Assembly (NCBI GenBank): GCA_947489325.1 | Contig: CANLDA010000027.1 | Location: forward strand, 1-35,710 | Source of the DNA: an uncultured Paracoccaceae bacterium | Lineage (GTDB): Bacteria > Pseudomonadota > Alphaproteobacteria > Rhodobacterales > Rhodobacteraceae | Length of the DNA: 35,710 nt | Reading direction: 5' to 3' | Translations under genes and position numbers: made by a program | Part shown: in pieces, positions 1 through 7,974 of the stretch | Layout of the letters: every line of letters starts with the position of its first letter | Numbering within the stretch: the first letter of the stretch is position 1 | Notes under the pieces: model-generated | Databases searched by the model: none | What the model was told of the DNA's origin: nothing | Seen by the model: only the letters and a program-made list of their open reading frames with translations

Positions 1-171
1 AACTCTCTTGTGATCAACATCAACAACAACACTACATATGCCAAAAATACCCAAATCAATCAGGAATCACACCGCAAAACCGCTCGGAAACAAATCAAAC
101 AACCGCCGTCAACGCGATTCCATTTAATAATCACACTCAAACAAATCTCGATGTCGCTCGCCTCAATACGC
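1..171. other. Non-coding left edge
   Basis: No gene is supported here. The stretch lies downstream of the minus-strand gene ending at 172. It is AT- and CA-rich, with a short AAC-repeat tract near 20-32. A weak open frame crosses it on the plus strand, but it continues antisense through the downstream gene and resembles nothing I know. It may carry the promoter of a gene beyond the left edge. Confidence 0.4.
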
Positions 172-543
172 CTACCCCTTTTCTTCAGAGAGGAAACGAT
201 CCAGTTCTTCTTGAAGAATAGGTGTACTCATGGTCATTGCGTGAATACCCATGATCGTCGTCAACTGCAGCGTCTGCAGAATCTCTTCTTTGGTGGCCCC
301 GACGTTCAAGGCATTCTGCATATGCCGCCGAACCCCCGGCGCCCAAAGATGTGTGGTCGCCGCGTTGATCGCAATCATGATCAGTTCTTTGGTTTTCTGT
401 TCTAACGGGCCACGTGTTTGAGGCACGGATCTAAAATGCAAAAACCCTTCAAGGAACTCTGGATCCATTTCCGCCATTTTATCCCAAACGGGATTCCAAT
501 CATCACTCTGACGTTGGGCATCTGTATAAGGTGTGTCTGTCAT
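172..543 (-). CDS. Carboxymuconolactone decarboxylase-like (CMD/AhpD-fold) protein
   Basis: A 123-residue protein of the carboxymuconolactone decarboxylase family, a small all-helical fold that forms oligomers. The core lies at about residues 50-115: a helix rich in K/E/L/I, then the family segment around RRHMQNALNVGATKEEI, whose His is the usual candidate catalytic residue. There is no cysteine at all, so it cannot be a CxxC peroxidase of the AhpD type. PcaC, the best-known relative, decarboxylates 4-carboxymuconolactone; whether this protein does so is unknown. It lies about 100 bases downstream of the TPP-enzyme gene on the same strand, past a GC-rich hairpin, so it may be the last gene of the catabolic operon or a separate unit. 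Family assignment is firm, the substrate is not. Confidence 0.8.
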   Translation of the reverse strand: MTDTPYTDAQRQSDDWNPVWDKMAEMDPEFLEGFLHFRSVPQTRGPLEQKTKELIMIAINAATTHLWAPGVRRHMQNALNVGATKEEILQTLQLTTIMGIHAMTMSTPILQEELDRFLSEEKG

Positions 544-580
544 CTATCCTGCTTTCTATAACTGCCCCTCTTCTTTTTGG

Positions 581-621
581 TGAAAATATCCCGGGGGGCC
601 GAAGGCGGGGGCAGCGCCCCC
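581..621 (-). repeat. GC-rich hairpin, possible 3'-end repeat or terminator
   Basis: Bases 607-621 form a perfect hairpin (GGGGGC, loop AGC, GCCCCC). A second small hairpin (GGCC/GGC around GAA) and the run CCCGGGATATTTTC follow on the minus strand. It sits 25 bases past the stop of the TPP-enzyme gene, where a terminator is expected, but lacks a clean T tract. GC hairpins followed by a GGATATTT-like tail recur at gene ends in Rhodobacteraceae from memory; copy number here is unchecked. Confidence 0.5.
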
Positions 622-646
622 TCTATGTTTTCAATGTCGCGCGCCC

Positions 647-2335
647 TCAGCCACCGCGATGCTTAAAGCTGTCACGCCGGAAGCTATATAATGCCGCGGG
701 ATCCATGGTGACATCGACAACCGCAGGTTTGCCACACACCAACGCAGCCTCAATCGCCTCCGCGACTTGTGGCAAGGTTTCCGCCTTATACCCTTTCGCG
801 CCATACAGTTCTGCCAGTTTGTCAAATGGCGGGCTGGAAATATCTGCGCCGATATAGCGCTCGCCAAAAAAGTCACGCTGATAGGCCTTTTCCGCCCCCC
901 AGCATTTGTTGTTCATCACAACAGTCACTGTATTGATGCCATGATCCACAGCAGTGGACAGCTCGCTGACAGTCATGCCAAAGCCACCATCACCCATGAG
1001 GCTGATAACCGGGCGTTCAGGAGCAGCCAACTTAATGCCTAGACCTGCGGCAAAAGAAAATCCGACAAGGCCAAAATCCAGTGGCGTGAACAGACTTTTG
1101 GGATGGCAGTAGTTAAGAGCATCCGTGGCCTGAAGGCACAGCGTGCCGGCATCCATTGTATAAGCGGCATCAGCAGGTGCGATATCACGCAAGGTTTTGA
1201 ACAGGCCTGAAGGCAATAGCGGCATCGCATCCACATCTGCATCCGCATCACGTTTGGCAAGATATGCCTGGCGCTCATTCTTATATGCTTCAGTCCAGCC
1301 GTTCGCTGTGGCGCGATCTTCCAGCTTCTCAATCGCAGCAGTCAACTGGCGTGCAGCAGTAGGCGCATCAGCCAAAATGCCCATCGCAACTGGGAAATAC
1401 CGGGCAATGGCAGTGGCGTCTTGCTCTACGTGAATGATCTTCGCATCGCGATTGATGTTGTCATATGTATAGAAGGTCGCATTGAACCCAAGCCGTGTGC
1501 CCAGCGCAAGGATCACGTCTGCCTCTTTCACCAGACGCGAGGCCACCGGATTGCCGCGCGGCCCCATTTGACCCGCATTCAACGGATGTCCAAAGGGAAT
1601 GGCGTCACCATGGCCCGGAGAGGTCACAATCGGGCTGTTCAATGTTTCCGCTAGCTTCAGCGCCAAATCATGTGCTTCGGTGTTTTTGATACCACCACCG
1701 GCAACGATGACCGGGCGTGCCGCACCACGCAACATTTGTGCAGCCTGATCAATCGCCTCTTGCGAAGCACCCGAGGGCGCGAAGGCACGATAGGCTTTGG
1801 GTTTCTGGAAATCGTCAAAATCTGCTTCACCCGACAGAACGTCACGCGGCAGGTTCAACTGCACAGGCCCGCGACGTGGGGCCATTGCAACGCGAAATGC
1901 CTCGCGGAACATTTCTGGCACGCGATCGGTGCTGGTGGCGGTCCATGTCTTTTTGGTGATGGGCTTAAACAGCGCGTCTTGATCCACCTCTTGGAACGCA
2001 TCACGATAAACATGCGAAGAAGACAACGCGCCCGCGATGGACACCACAGGAGAGAACGCGGCCTTGGCTTGTGCCAGACCTGTCACAAGATTTGTCGCCC
2101 CGGGGCCGTTTTGCCCGGCTAGGATCACGCCGGGATTGCCAGAGGCACGCGCAAATCCATCGGCCATGTGGGTGCCTGTGCGTTCATCATGCACACCGAC
2201 GAAATTGATCTCTGGCGCATCATACAATGCGTCAAACATTTCCATCGTGGCAGAACCGATCAAGCCAAAGACATGGCTGACACCTTCGACCTTTAGGGAT
2301 TCAACTGCGGCCTGTCCGCCTGTCATCTTTGTCAT
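647..2335 (-). CDS. Thiamine pyrophosphate-dependent enzyme, sulfoacetaldehyde acetyltransferase (Xsc)/acetolactate synthase-like
   Basis: A 562-residue ThDP enzyme with the usual three domains. The N-terminal PYR domain has the cofactor-activating glutamate in HDERTGTHMADGFAR (E51) and a GQNGPGATN loop. A central domain follows at about 190-330. The C-terminal PP domain has the ThDP/Mg motif starting at GDG (448-450) and ending at NN (475-476). The opening (VFGLIGSATMEMFDAL, later AFQEVDQDALF) resembles Xsc more than catabolic acetolactate synthase, but I would not assign an Xsc reaction from this. The family makes or breaks C-C bonds next to a carbonyl, often releasing an aldehyde, which fits the aldehyde dehydrogenase upstream. 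The ATG at 2335 has an AAAAAGGAAA ribosome site about 9 bases upstream. It lies 73 bases after the hydrolase gene on the same strand. Confidence 0.85.
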   Translation of the reverse strand: MTKMTGGQAAVESLKVEGVSHVFGLIGSATMEMFDALYDAPEINFVGVHDERTGTHMADGFARASGNPGVILAGQNGPGATNLVTGLAQAKAAFSPVVSIAGALSSSHVYRDAFQEVDQDALFKPITKKTWTATSTDRVPEMFREAFRVAMAPRRGPVQLNLPRDVLSGEADFDDFQKPKAYRAFAPSGASQEAIDQAAQMLRGAARPVIVAGGGIKNTEAHDLALKLAETLNSPIVTSPGHGDAIPFGHPLNAGQMGPRGNPVASRLVKEADVILALGTRLGFNATFYTYDNINRDAKIIHVEQDATAIARYFPVAMGILADAPTAARQLTAAIEKLEDRATANGWTEAYKNERQAYLAKRDADADVDAMPLLPSGLFKTLRDIAPADAAYTMDAGTLCLQATDALNYCHPKSLFTPLDFGLVGFSFAAGLGIKLAAPERPVISLMGDGGFGMTVSELSTAVDHGINTVTVVMNNKCWGAEKAYQRDFFGERYIGADISSPPFDKLAELYGAKGYKAETLPQVAEAIEAALVCGKPAVVDVTMDPAALYSFRRDSFKHRGG

Positions 2336-2408
2336 GGTACGTTTCCTTTTTCATTCTGGCCCGTCGGGCCGATCGCACCCTCAAACCGCCGAGGAATTTG
2401 TAGGAGTG

Positions 2409-3206
2409 CTAATGTGTGAGGTGACGAGTGAGAAACTCAAGCGTCGGGGTTGTGAAGAGTTCAGGTTTTTCCAAAAGACCCAGATGCTGAAGCTCTGGGA
2501 TAATAAGGGTTTTCGCTTGCGGCATTTCATTTGCAATGGCGCGAGACATGGCAGGTGTGCTGCCACTGTCATTTTCGCATGTCATGACAAGCGTCGGATG
2601 CGTGATTGGATTGGCTGGACAGATCAGTTCGGTGACCCCAGCCGCAAGAACAAGACGATGTCCTGTGTAATTGTCCGGATCATTGGCCAGAACGGTTTGG
2701 CGCACCCATTCGACGGTCTGCGGATGGGTCTGTATATACTGCGGCGTGAACCAGCGTTGCAGGGTTTCTGTGATCGTGGCCGCCGGGCCACCAACCCCCG
2801 TATCGCGAGCGCGTTGTTCGACCATGGCTTGCGCGTCAGGCGCGCGCTCATGCGGCGAATTCTGAATGATCAGCGCAGATACGCGATCCGCGTGATCCAT
2901 GGCAAAGCGACGATTGATCATGCCACCCAGAGAAAACCCAACCAATGCCGCCCGAGCGACTCCCAAATCATCCAAAAGCGCCCGCAATTGTTCTGACAAG
3001 ACGGTCAGGCTTGGTGTTTGTGACGGCAGGACCGTCTCTCCATGCCCACACAAATCATATGTCAGAACACGAAAAGCCCTGGATAAGGCTGGCACATGAT
3101 CCCGCCATGTGGCGCGGGTCAGGCCAAGCCCATGGATCAGGACAACAACCGGCCCATCGTCAGGGCCGGTCAGATCATATGCTGTACCTTGAGGCGTACG
3201 CGGCAT
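2409..3206 (-). CDS. Alpha/beta hydrolase
   Basis: A 265-residue alpha/beta-fold hydrolase. The oxyanion-hole motif HGLG follows the first strand (residues 25-28), the nucleophile elbow is GFSLGG with Ser92, a probable acid is Asp213 in CENDSGS, and the catalytic His is H241 in PELQHLGLL. The arrangement resembles 3-oxoadipate enol-lactonases (PcaD) and RutD-like hydrolases. In this cluster a lactone, ester or C-C/C-N bond created by the monooxygenase is a likely target, by inference only. It has no signal peptide, so it is cytosolic. The start at 3206 lies 2 bases after the stop of the DUF1185 gene, so the two are probably translationally coupled. Confidence 0.85.
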   Translation of the reverse strand: MPRTPQGTAYDLTGPDDGPVVVLIHGLGLTRATWRDHVPALSRAFRVLTYDLCGHGETVLPSQTPSLTVLSEQLRALLDDLGVARAALVGFSLGGMINRRFAMDHADRVSALIIQNSPHERAPDAQAMVEQRARDTGVGGPAATITETLQRWFTPQYIQTHPQTVEWVRQTVLANDPDNYTGHRLVLAAGVTELICPANPITHPTLVMTCENDSGSTPAMSRAIANEMPQAKTLIIPELQHLGLLEKPELFTTPTLEFLTRHLTH

Positions 3207-3208
3207 TT

Positions 3209-3805
3209 TTACAGCCCTGCTGGGTTGTCAACGTCGCGCCCCATTTCCTTGAGGTCCTCATAGCGGTTGCCTATGCGGTGCAAGGGGTGGCCGCCCAGAC
3301 TTCCGCCCAGCGCGATGATGATCTCATCCTCGGCCGGGGCATCGGGAATCGTGGTTTGGATGGTTTGGTAATGCGAACGGCGACCACCATCATCCTTGTC
3401 CATCAAGGGAATGGTGATGACACAACCCGCCGCGCCGCGCGTATTGGAGAACACCAGATACGTTTTGGCATCAATCGCCTCGCGCAGTTGATTGCCAAAC
3501 CACAGCGAATGAGTCAGCGCCTGCGCGTGCTCGACCTCCCCGCCCATCCCAACGATCGACGCCTTGCCAACGCCTTCGATGGACCCACCTGAAAGCGTCA
3601 ACAGGTTTTCGGTCAGCAGTTTGCCAATTACCGGGCAGGTTTCACGGATTTCTGGCTTCATGTCCTCGACAAACCCACGGCCAAACCAAGGATTGCGAAT
3701 AACCACCATGGCCGCAAAGAGCTTGGTCGGTTCAGGAACACCTCTGCCTCCCTCAACATGGGTGGTCTGTGTCAGTTCCAGTGTACGGCGGATTTCGATA
3801 GCCAT
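3209..3805 (-). CDS. Amino acid synthesis family protein (DUF1185, PF06684-type)
   Basis: A 198-residue protein matching the 'amino acid synthesis' (DUF1185) family. Recognisable parts are the opening EIRRTLELTQTTHVEGG, the segment FAAMVVIRNPW, the glycine-rich GKASIVGMGGEVEHA, and the end with IIALGGSLGGHPLHRIGNR. The family has solved structures but, as far as I know, no assigned reaction; its name is historical. The gene lies between a monooxygenase and a hydrolase in a tight minus-strand series (56 bases after the former, 2 before the latter), which argues for a catabolic rather than biosynthetic role. The start has AGGA about 8 bases upstream. Confidence 0.8.
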   Translation of the reverse strand: MAIEIRRTLELTQTTHVEGGRGVPEPTKLFAAMVVIRNPWFGRGFVEDMKPEIRETCPVIGKLLTENLLTLSGGSIEGVGKASIVGMGGEVEHAQALTHSLWFGNQLREAIDAKTYLVFSNTRGAAGCVITIPLMDKDDGGRRSHYQTIQTTIPDAPAEDEIIIALGGSLGGHPLHRIGNRYEDLKEMGRDVDNPAGL

Positions 3806-3861
3806 GAATAATGTCCTGTTCGCGCGATTTGTATTGTGGGGTTACGGCTCAAAAGGGCCCT

Positions 3862-4896
3862 TTAGGAAAAATTGGGCATCACCTTATCTATAAAGAGTTG
3901 CAGGCTGCGTTTTTGCTGATCCATGTCCATGCCCATGCTGGCGTAATAGATATAAGAGTCCACACCGATCTTTTCGTATTGGCGCAACTTTTCTGTGACC
4001 TCATCAGGAGATCCAAAGCTGAGATTTTCTTCGAGCATCACCGGATCAACACGGAAGTTACCCTCCATGCTTTCGGCATTTACAGTGTCAGGGAAACCGT
4101 TGCGCACTTCACCCGATTTAGTCATGAGGTTGCCAAACATTGACAGTTGGCGGCGCACTGACGCAATCGCGTTTTCACGATCCTCTTCGGTGTCATAAAC
4201 GGCGGTGTGGCGCATCAAGGCCCAGTTGCCCTCATACTTGCCACCGTTCTTTGCGATTGAGTCATCCAGACGCGCACGATAGGCTTCGGCTTCGGACATG
4301 GGCATTGTCAGAGGCCAACTCATGATGTTGCAACCATGCTCAACGGCATAGTCAAAGGTGATCGGTGCGCGGGCGGCGACCCAGACAGGCACATCTTTTT
4401 GCACAGGCTTGGGGCAAGACGTGGCGGTCGGGAAATTCCAATATTCCCCATCATGGGCATAATCGCCTTCCCACAGTTTTTGCACCACAGGTAACATTTC
4501 CTGCATGTACTTATAGCTGTCACGCTGATCAAGCCCGGGGAACATACGGTCAAATTCGCGCTGATAGGCACCAGAGCCAATGCCAAACTCAAGACGGCCA
4601 TCACTTAGCAAATCAAGCATCGCGGCCTCACCGGCCAAATTGATAGGATGCCAATAGGCTGCGTTCACAACCCCCACACCCAAACGGATGTTTTTGGCGT
4701 GTTCACCCCACCATGTCAGGATTTGAAACGGGTTGGGCGCAATGGTCATCTCTAGCGCATGGTGTTCTGCGGCCCATGCAATTTCAAACCCGGCCGCATC
4801 GGCCATCTTGACCATTTCCAATGTATGATCACGCACCTCTTTCATGTCGGCGCTGTCATCCATGCGTTCAAGGTTAATTGCGAGATGGAATTTCAT
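3862..4896 (-). CDS. LLM-class (bacterial luciferase-like) flavin-dependent monooxygenase
   Basis: A 344-residue luciferase-like TIM-barrel flavoenzyme. It opens MKFHLAINLERMDD and carries family segments AGFEIAWAAEHH, GVGVVNAAYWHPINLAGEAAMLD, SDGRLEFGIGSG and PVWVAARAP. Such enzymes use FMNH2 delivered by a separate reductase and insert oxygen into carbonyl, sulfonate, amine or heterocyclic substrates. The reductase two genes upstream (6380-6904) is the obvious partner. I chose the ATG at 4896, not an in-frame start farther upstream inside the aldehyde dehydrogenase gene, because family homology begins here and GAGG lies about 8 bases before it. It follows the dehydrogenase gene by 11 bases. 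A 12-base palindrome (AAAGGGCCCTTT) overlaps its stop. The substrate is unknown. Confidence 0.87.
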   Translation of the reverse strand: MKFHLAINLERMDDSADMKEVRDHTLEMVKMADAAGFEIAWAAEHHALEMTIAPNPFQILTWWGEHAKNIRLGVGVVNAAYWHPINLAGEAAMLDLLSDGRLEFGIGSGAYQREFDRMFPGLDQRDSYKYMQEMLPVVQKLWEGDYAHDGEYWNFPTATSCPKPVQKDVPVWVAARAPITFDYAVEHGCNIMSWPLTMPMSEAEAYRARLDDSIAKNGGKYEGNWALMRHTAVYDTEEDRENAIASVRRQLSMFGNLMTKSGEVRNGFPDTVNAESMEGNFRVDPVMLEENLSFGSPDEVTEKLRQYEKIGVDSYIYYASMGMDMDQQKRSLQLFIDKVMPNFS

Positions 4897-4907
4897 ATGC
4901 GTTATCC

Positions 4908-6380
4908 TCAGCGGGGTTGAAAGGGATTGGCGATGGGGTCTTCTGACATATTCATCCAGACGGTTTTGGGGCGCGTGTAATCCCACAGCGCCTGAAATCC
5001 GGCCTCGCGTCCATAGCCCGAGTTTTTCATGCCACCAAATTCCGCAATAGGCGAAATGGCGCGATAGGTGTTGACCCAAACGATGCCTGCCTGAATGCGT
5101 TTAGACATGCGCAGGGCACGGGCATTGTTGCGGGTAAAGATACCAGCCGCGAGGCCGTGAACCGTATCATTGGCCATCGCCAGCGCCTCTTCTTCGGTTT
5201 TGAAACGCTGCACAGCCAGAACAGGACCGAACAGTTCTGTATCGACAATCGTCATATCCTGACGCGGGCATTCAATAATCGTGGGTTCAAAGAACAGGCC
5301 CGGCAGGTCAGGCCGATGACCACCGATCAGAACCGCCCCACCCTCTTTCTGTGCCAGCGCAACCTGATGGACGATGTGATCCATCTGCCCTTGCGTGCAC
5401 AACGGACCCATTTCGGTTTCATCCAACTGTGGATCACCGATCTTGATTCCCTTGGCGATTTTGACCATCCGTGCAAGGAACTCATCGGCAATATCTTCAT
5501 GCAGATACAGGCGCGATCCCGCCACACAGCTTTGGCCAGCGGCCGCAAAGATACCCGCAACAGAGCCGTTCACCGCGCTTTCGATGTCAGCATCATCAAA
5601 CACGATGAAGGGGGATTTTCCACCCAGTTCCAGCGACACCTCGGCAAAATTCTCTGCCGAGTTGCGCACAACGTGGCGCGCAGCAGCAGGACCACCAGTA
5701 AAGGCGATCTTGGCCACCAGCGGATGTTTGGTCAGCGCCTCGCCACATGGCACACCCCCCGTGACAATGTTAACAACCCCATCAGGAATGCCCGCTTGTG
5801 CCATCAGCTTGCCAAATTCCAGCAAGGGGGCAGAGGCGTGTTCGCTCGCCTTTAATACAATGGTGTTCCCAGCCGCCAACGCAGGGCCAATTTTCACCGC
5901 ACTCAGAAACATTTGTGAATTCCACGGGATCACCGCTGCGATCACCCCCACGGGTTCGCGATTGGTAAAGACAAACATGTCCGGCTTATCAATCGGCAGC
6001 GTCTCACCGTGGATTTTATCCGCGGCCCCTGCATAAAAACGCAGGTACTCCGCGATGTATTGCGCCTGCCAGCGGGTTTCCTTGAACATCTTGCCGGTAT
6101 CACGGGTTTCAATGCGGCCAATTGTTTCTGAATTCTCGGTCAACAGGTCGGCCAGACGAGCAAGACATTTGCCCCGTTCTGTTGCACTCATCTTTCCCCA
6201 TGGACCGTCCAATGCCGCATCCGCTGCGCGCACGGCCCGATCGACATCCTCAGCGGTGGCCTCTGGAACGGAACACCATGTTTCCCCATTGGCAGGATCA
6301 AAGCAGGTGAATGTTCCCCCATCAGACGCAGGAACCCACGCACCATCAATCAACATGTTATAAGAGGTCAGTGCGCTCAT
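4908..6380 (-). CDS. NAD(P)+-dependent aldehyde dehydrogenase
   Basis: A 490-residue ALDH-superfamily enzyme of standard length, oxidising an aldehyde to the acid with NAD(P)+. Visible catalytic parts are PWN (N154), the cofactor-binding FTGG (227-230), general base E251 in SLELGGKSP, and the nucleophile C285 in AAAGQSCVAGSR. The C-terminal motif PIAEFGGMKNSGYGREAG is typical of betaine/phenylacetaldehyde-type members. Its ATG overlaps the flavin reductase stop by one base (TGATG), a sign of coupled translation. In the pathway it would act on the aldehyde released by the TPP enzyme or the monooxygenase. The precise substrate cannot be read from sequence. Confidence 0.92.
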   Translation of the reverse strand: MSALTSYNMLIDGAWVPASDGGTFTCFDPANGETWCSVPEATAEDVDRAVRAADAALDGPWGKMSATERGKCLARLADLLTENSETIGRIETRDTGKMFKETRWQAQYIAEYLRFYAGAADKIHGETLPIDKPDMFVFTNREPVGVIAAVIPWNSQMFLSAVKIGPALAAGNTIVLKASEHASAPLLEFGKLMAQAGIPDGVVNIVTGGVPCGEALTKHPLVAKIAFTGGPAAARHVVRNSAENFAEVSLELGGKSPFIVFDDADIESAVNGSVAGIFAAAGQSCVAGSRLYLHEDIADEFLARMVKIAKGIKIGDPQLDETEMGPLCTQGQMDHIVHQVALAQKEGGAVLIGGHRPDLPGLFFEPTIIECPRQDMTIVDTELFGPVLAVQRFKTEEEALAMANDTVHGLAAGIFTRNNARALRMSKRIQAGIVWVNTYRAISPIAEFGGMKNSGYGREAGFQALWDYTRPKTVWMNMSEDPIANPFQPR

Positions 6381-6904
6381 CAGTTTATCTTACCCATTGT
6401 TTGCGTGGTTTTTGGTGTGACTCGGTGATAGGCTCCATCAAGATACGTCAGCGGTTCGATCCCCCCGTTGTGCACATCACCAACCAGACCAAAGACAACA
6501 AGGTGGCTACCTGCTGTCACGATCTGATCAACTGCACAGGAAAATGTCGTAGCCCCCTCTATTTCAGGGGCCACACCCGCATCACCGCGGCACGGAATAC
6601 CAATAAACCGATCCGCGACCTGATGGTCGTGCATTCCCGCAAATCGATCCGCGATGGCATCGCTGTTTTCGGGCAGGACATTCACACAAAAACGTCCGTT
6701 CTCTGCCACGGCTTTCGCAATACGGCTGCCAGCCCGCAAACACACCAGAACCGTTGGCGGATCAGCTGATACCGACGAAAACGCGCTGACAGTGGCGCCA
6801 AGCCGTCCGGCGCTGCCGTCGGTTGTCACCACAGTGACACTTGCCGCGACACCGCGCATGGCCATGATGAATTCTTCACGCGAAACGTACTGATGGCGTT
6901 CCAT
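6380..6904 (-). CDS. Flavin reductase family protein (HpaC/RutF-like)
   Basis: A 174-residue member of the flavin reductase-like domain family, which reduces FMN or FAD with NAD(P)H and passes it to a partner monooxygenase. Supporting segments are MRGVAASVTVVTTDG, GATVSAFSSVSADPPTVLVCL, RFCVNVL and a late HLVVFGLVGDVHNGG. I chose the ATG at 6904 because AGGAG lies 7-8 bases before it; the in-frame TTG at 6910 would sit too close to that site. It is the first gene of the minus-strand series and faces the LysR gene across about 120 bases. It most likely serves the luciferase-like monooxygenase at 3862-4896. Confidence 0.88.
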   Translation of the reverse strand: MERHQYVSREEFIMAMRGVAASVTVVTTDGSAGRLGATVSAFSSVSADPPTVLVCLRAGSRIAKAVAENGRFCVNVLPENSDAIADRFAGMHDHQVADRFIGIPCRGDAGVAPEIEGATTFSCAVDQIVTAGSHLVVFGLVGDVHNGGIEPLTYLDGAYHRVTPKTTQTMGKIN

Positions 6905-6985
6905 CGACAAACTCCTGTCTGGACTGTCGTTATCCTGTTGCTCGGATAGACTGGCAGAGATTCATCCATCTGGAAAACGAAATAT

Positions 6986-7004
6986 TTTGCGCTATAAATG
7001 CAAA
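6986..7004. promoter_or_regulatory. Candidate LysR operator in the divergent promoter
   Basis: The inverted repeat TTTGC-N9-GCAAA lies between the divergent flavin reductase and LysR genes, and the spacer contains TATAAAT. Dyads of this size around AT-rich cores fit the general LysR T-N11-A architecture. Its place just upstream of the regulator suggests autoregulation and control of the catabolic operon. This is seen by eye only. Confidence 0.4.
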
Positions 7005-7027
7005 TAAATCGAATTGTGGATCACCTT

Positions 7028-7879
7028 ATGAATATTACATCCCTGCAAACCTTTATCACCATCGTTGATACGGGCAGCCTTATCCGCGCCAGCGAACAGC
7101 TTAATGTGACGCAATCCACAGTTACGGCGCGCCTCAAAACCCTAGAGGACGCCTTAGGGCAGGTTTTGCTGAATCGACTGAAATCGGGCGTCACTCTCAC
7201 CCCGGCTGGCACGCGCCTTTTGCATTACGCTCGTATCATGACCGGGCTGTGGCGGCAGGCCCAGCGCGAAGCAGGATTGCCATCGGGATTGATGTCCACA
7301 TGCACATTGGGTTGTCACCCCGAACTGTGGCATGGCCCCGGCAAGACGTTTTTTCACAACGTTCTTGCGGATCAGAACGACATGGCCATGACCTTACATC
7401 AAGGCACCTCGACAGAGTTGGATTCGTGGCTTGCAGAAGGCATGGTCGATGTGATCATCACATTTGACGCTGTATCGCGGCGTGATCAAACCATCCACAC
7501 CCTACCCACCGAAGACATCGCGCTGTATTCTTCGCACCCTGATACGCCAATCACCCAAGACCCAAATTATGTCTTTGCCGATTACGGTGAAGCTTTTCGC
7601 AGATTTCATGCCGAAACTTACTTTGACGCCGGTGTTGCGCGGATCAACATGGATTCGGCAACCTGTACCTTGGAATATTTGGTGGAATGTGGGGGGTCTG
7701 CCTATTTGCCGCGCTCATTAGCGCAACCGCATGTGGCCAACCGCACCCTTTTCGATCTTCCAGACGCGCCGATCTTTCACCGCGCGCGGTATCTGGTGGT
7801 CAGCGATCGAGTGGCGAAGAACTGGCCTTGGTTCAAAGGGGCCGTAGAAACCTTAGGAACCTGCACTTCAAAATTATAG
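7028..7879 (+). CDS. LysR-family transcriptional regulator
   Basis: A 283-residue LysR-type regulator. The N-terminal winged helix-turn-helix (about residues 3-62) reads SLQTFITIVDTGSLIRASEQ followed by LNVTQSTVTARLKTLE, and then LTPAGTRLLHYA. The remainder is a two-lobed effector-binding domain, with less typical sequence. I start at ATG 7028, since the domain begins immediately after it; an in-frame ATG at 6998 would add ten uncharacteristic residues and overlap the candidate operator. It is divergent from the flavin reductase gene, the usual layout for a LysR protein that controls the neighbouring pathway in response to a substrate or intermediate. Confidence 0.88.
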   Translation: MNITSLQTFITIVDTGSLIRASEQLNVTQSTVTARLKTLEDALGQVLLNRLKSGVTLTPAGTRLLHYARIMTGLWRQAQREAGLPSGLMSTCTLGCHPELWHGPGKTFFHNVLADQNDMAMTLHQGTSTELDSWLAEGMVDVIITFDAVSRRDQTIHTLPTEDIALYSSHPDTPITQDPNYVFADYGEAFRRFHAETYFDAGVARINMDSATCTLEYLVECGGSAYLPRSLAQPHVANRTLFDLPDAPIFHRARYLVVSDRVAKNWPWFKGAVETLGTCTSKL

Positions 7880-7927
7880 GCTGAACAGATTCTCTAAAAC
7901 CAAAACAGACACAGCGCTATATATAAT

Positions 7928-7958
7928 ATTCTGCCCGGCAGCGATGGTCGGGCAGAAT
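7928..7958. terminator. Shared hairpin between convergent genes
   Basis: A 10-base-pair stem (ATTCTGCCCG / CGGGCAGAAT) with an 11-base loop lies between the convergent LysR gene (ends 7879) and the outer-membrane protein gene (ends 7975). Neither side has a long T run, so termination may be partly factor-dependent, but placement and stem strength favour a bidirectional terminator. Confidence 0.6.
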
Positions 7959-7974
7959 GATTCAAATACGCCTA

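Noticed and set aside
10-405. 131-residue plus-strand frame at the left edge
   Set aside because: It runs antisense across most of the CMD-like gene, has no family resemblance and no ribosome site.
2037-2996. 319-residue plus-strand open frame
   Set aside because: It is antisense to the TPP-enzyme and hydrolase genes, both of which have clear catalytic motifs; the frame itself resembles no family.
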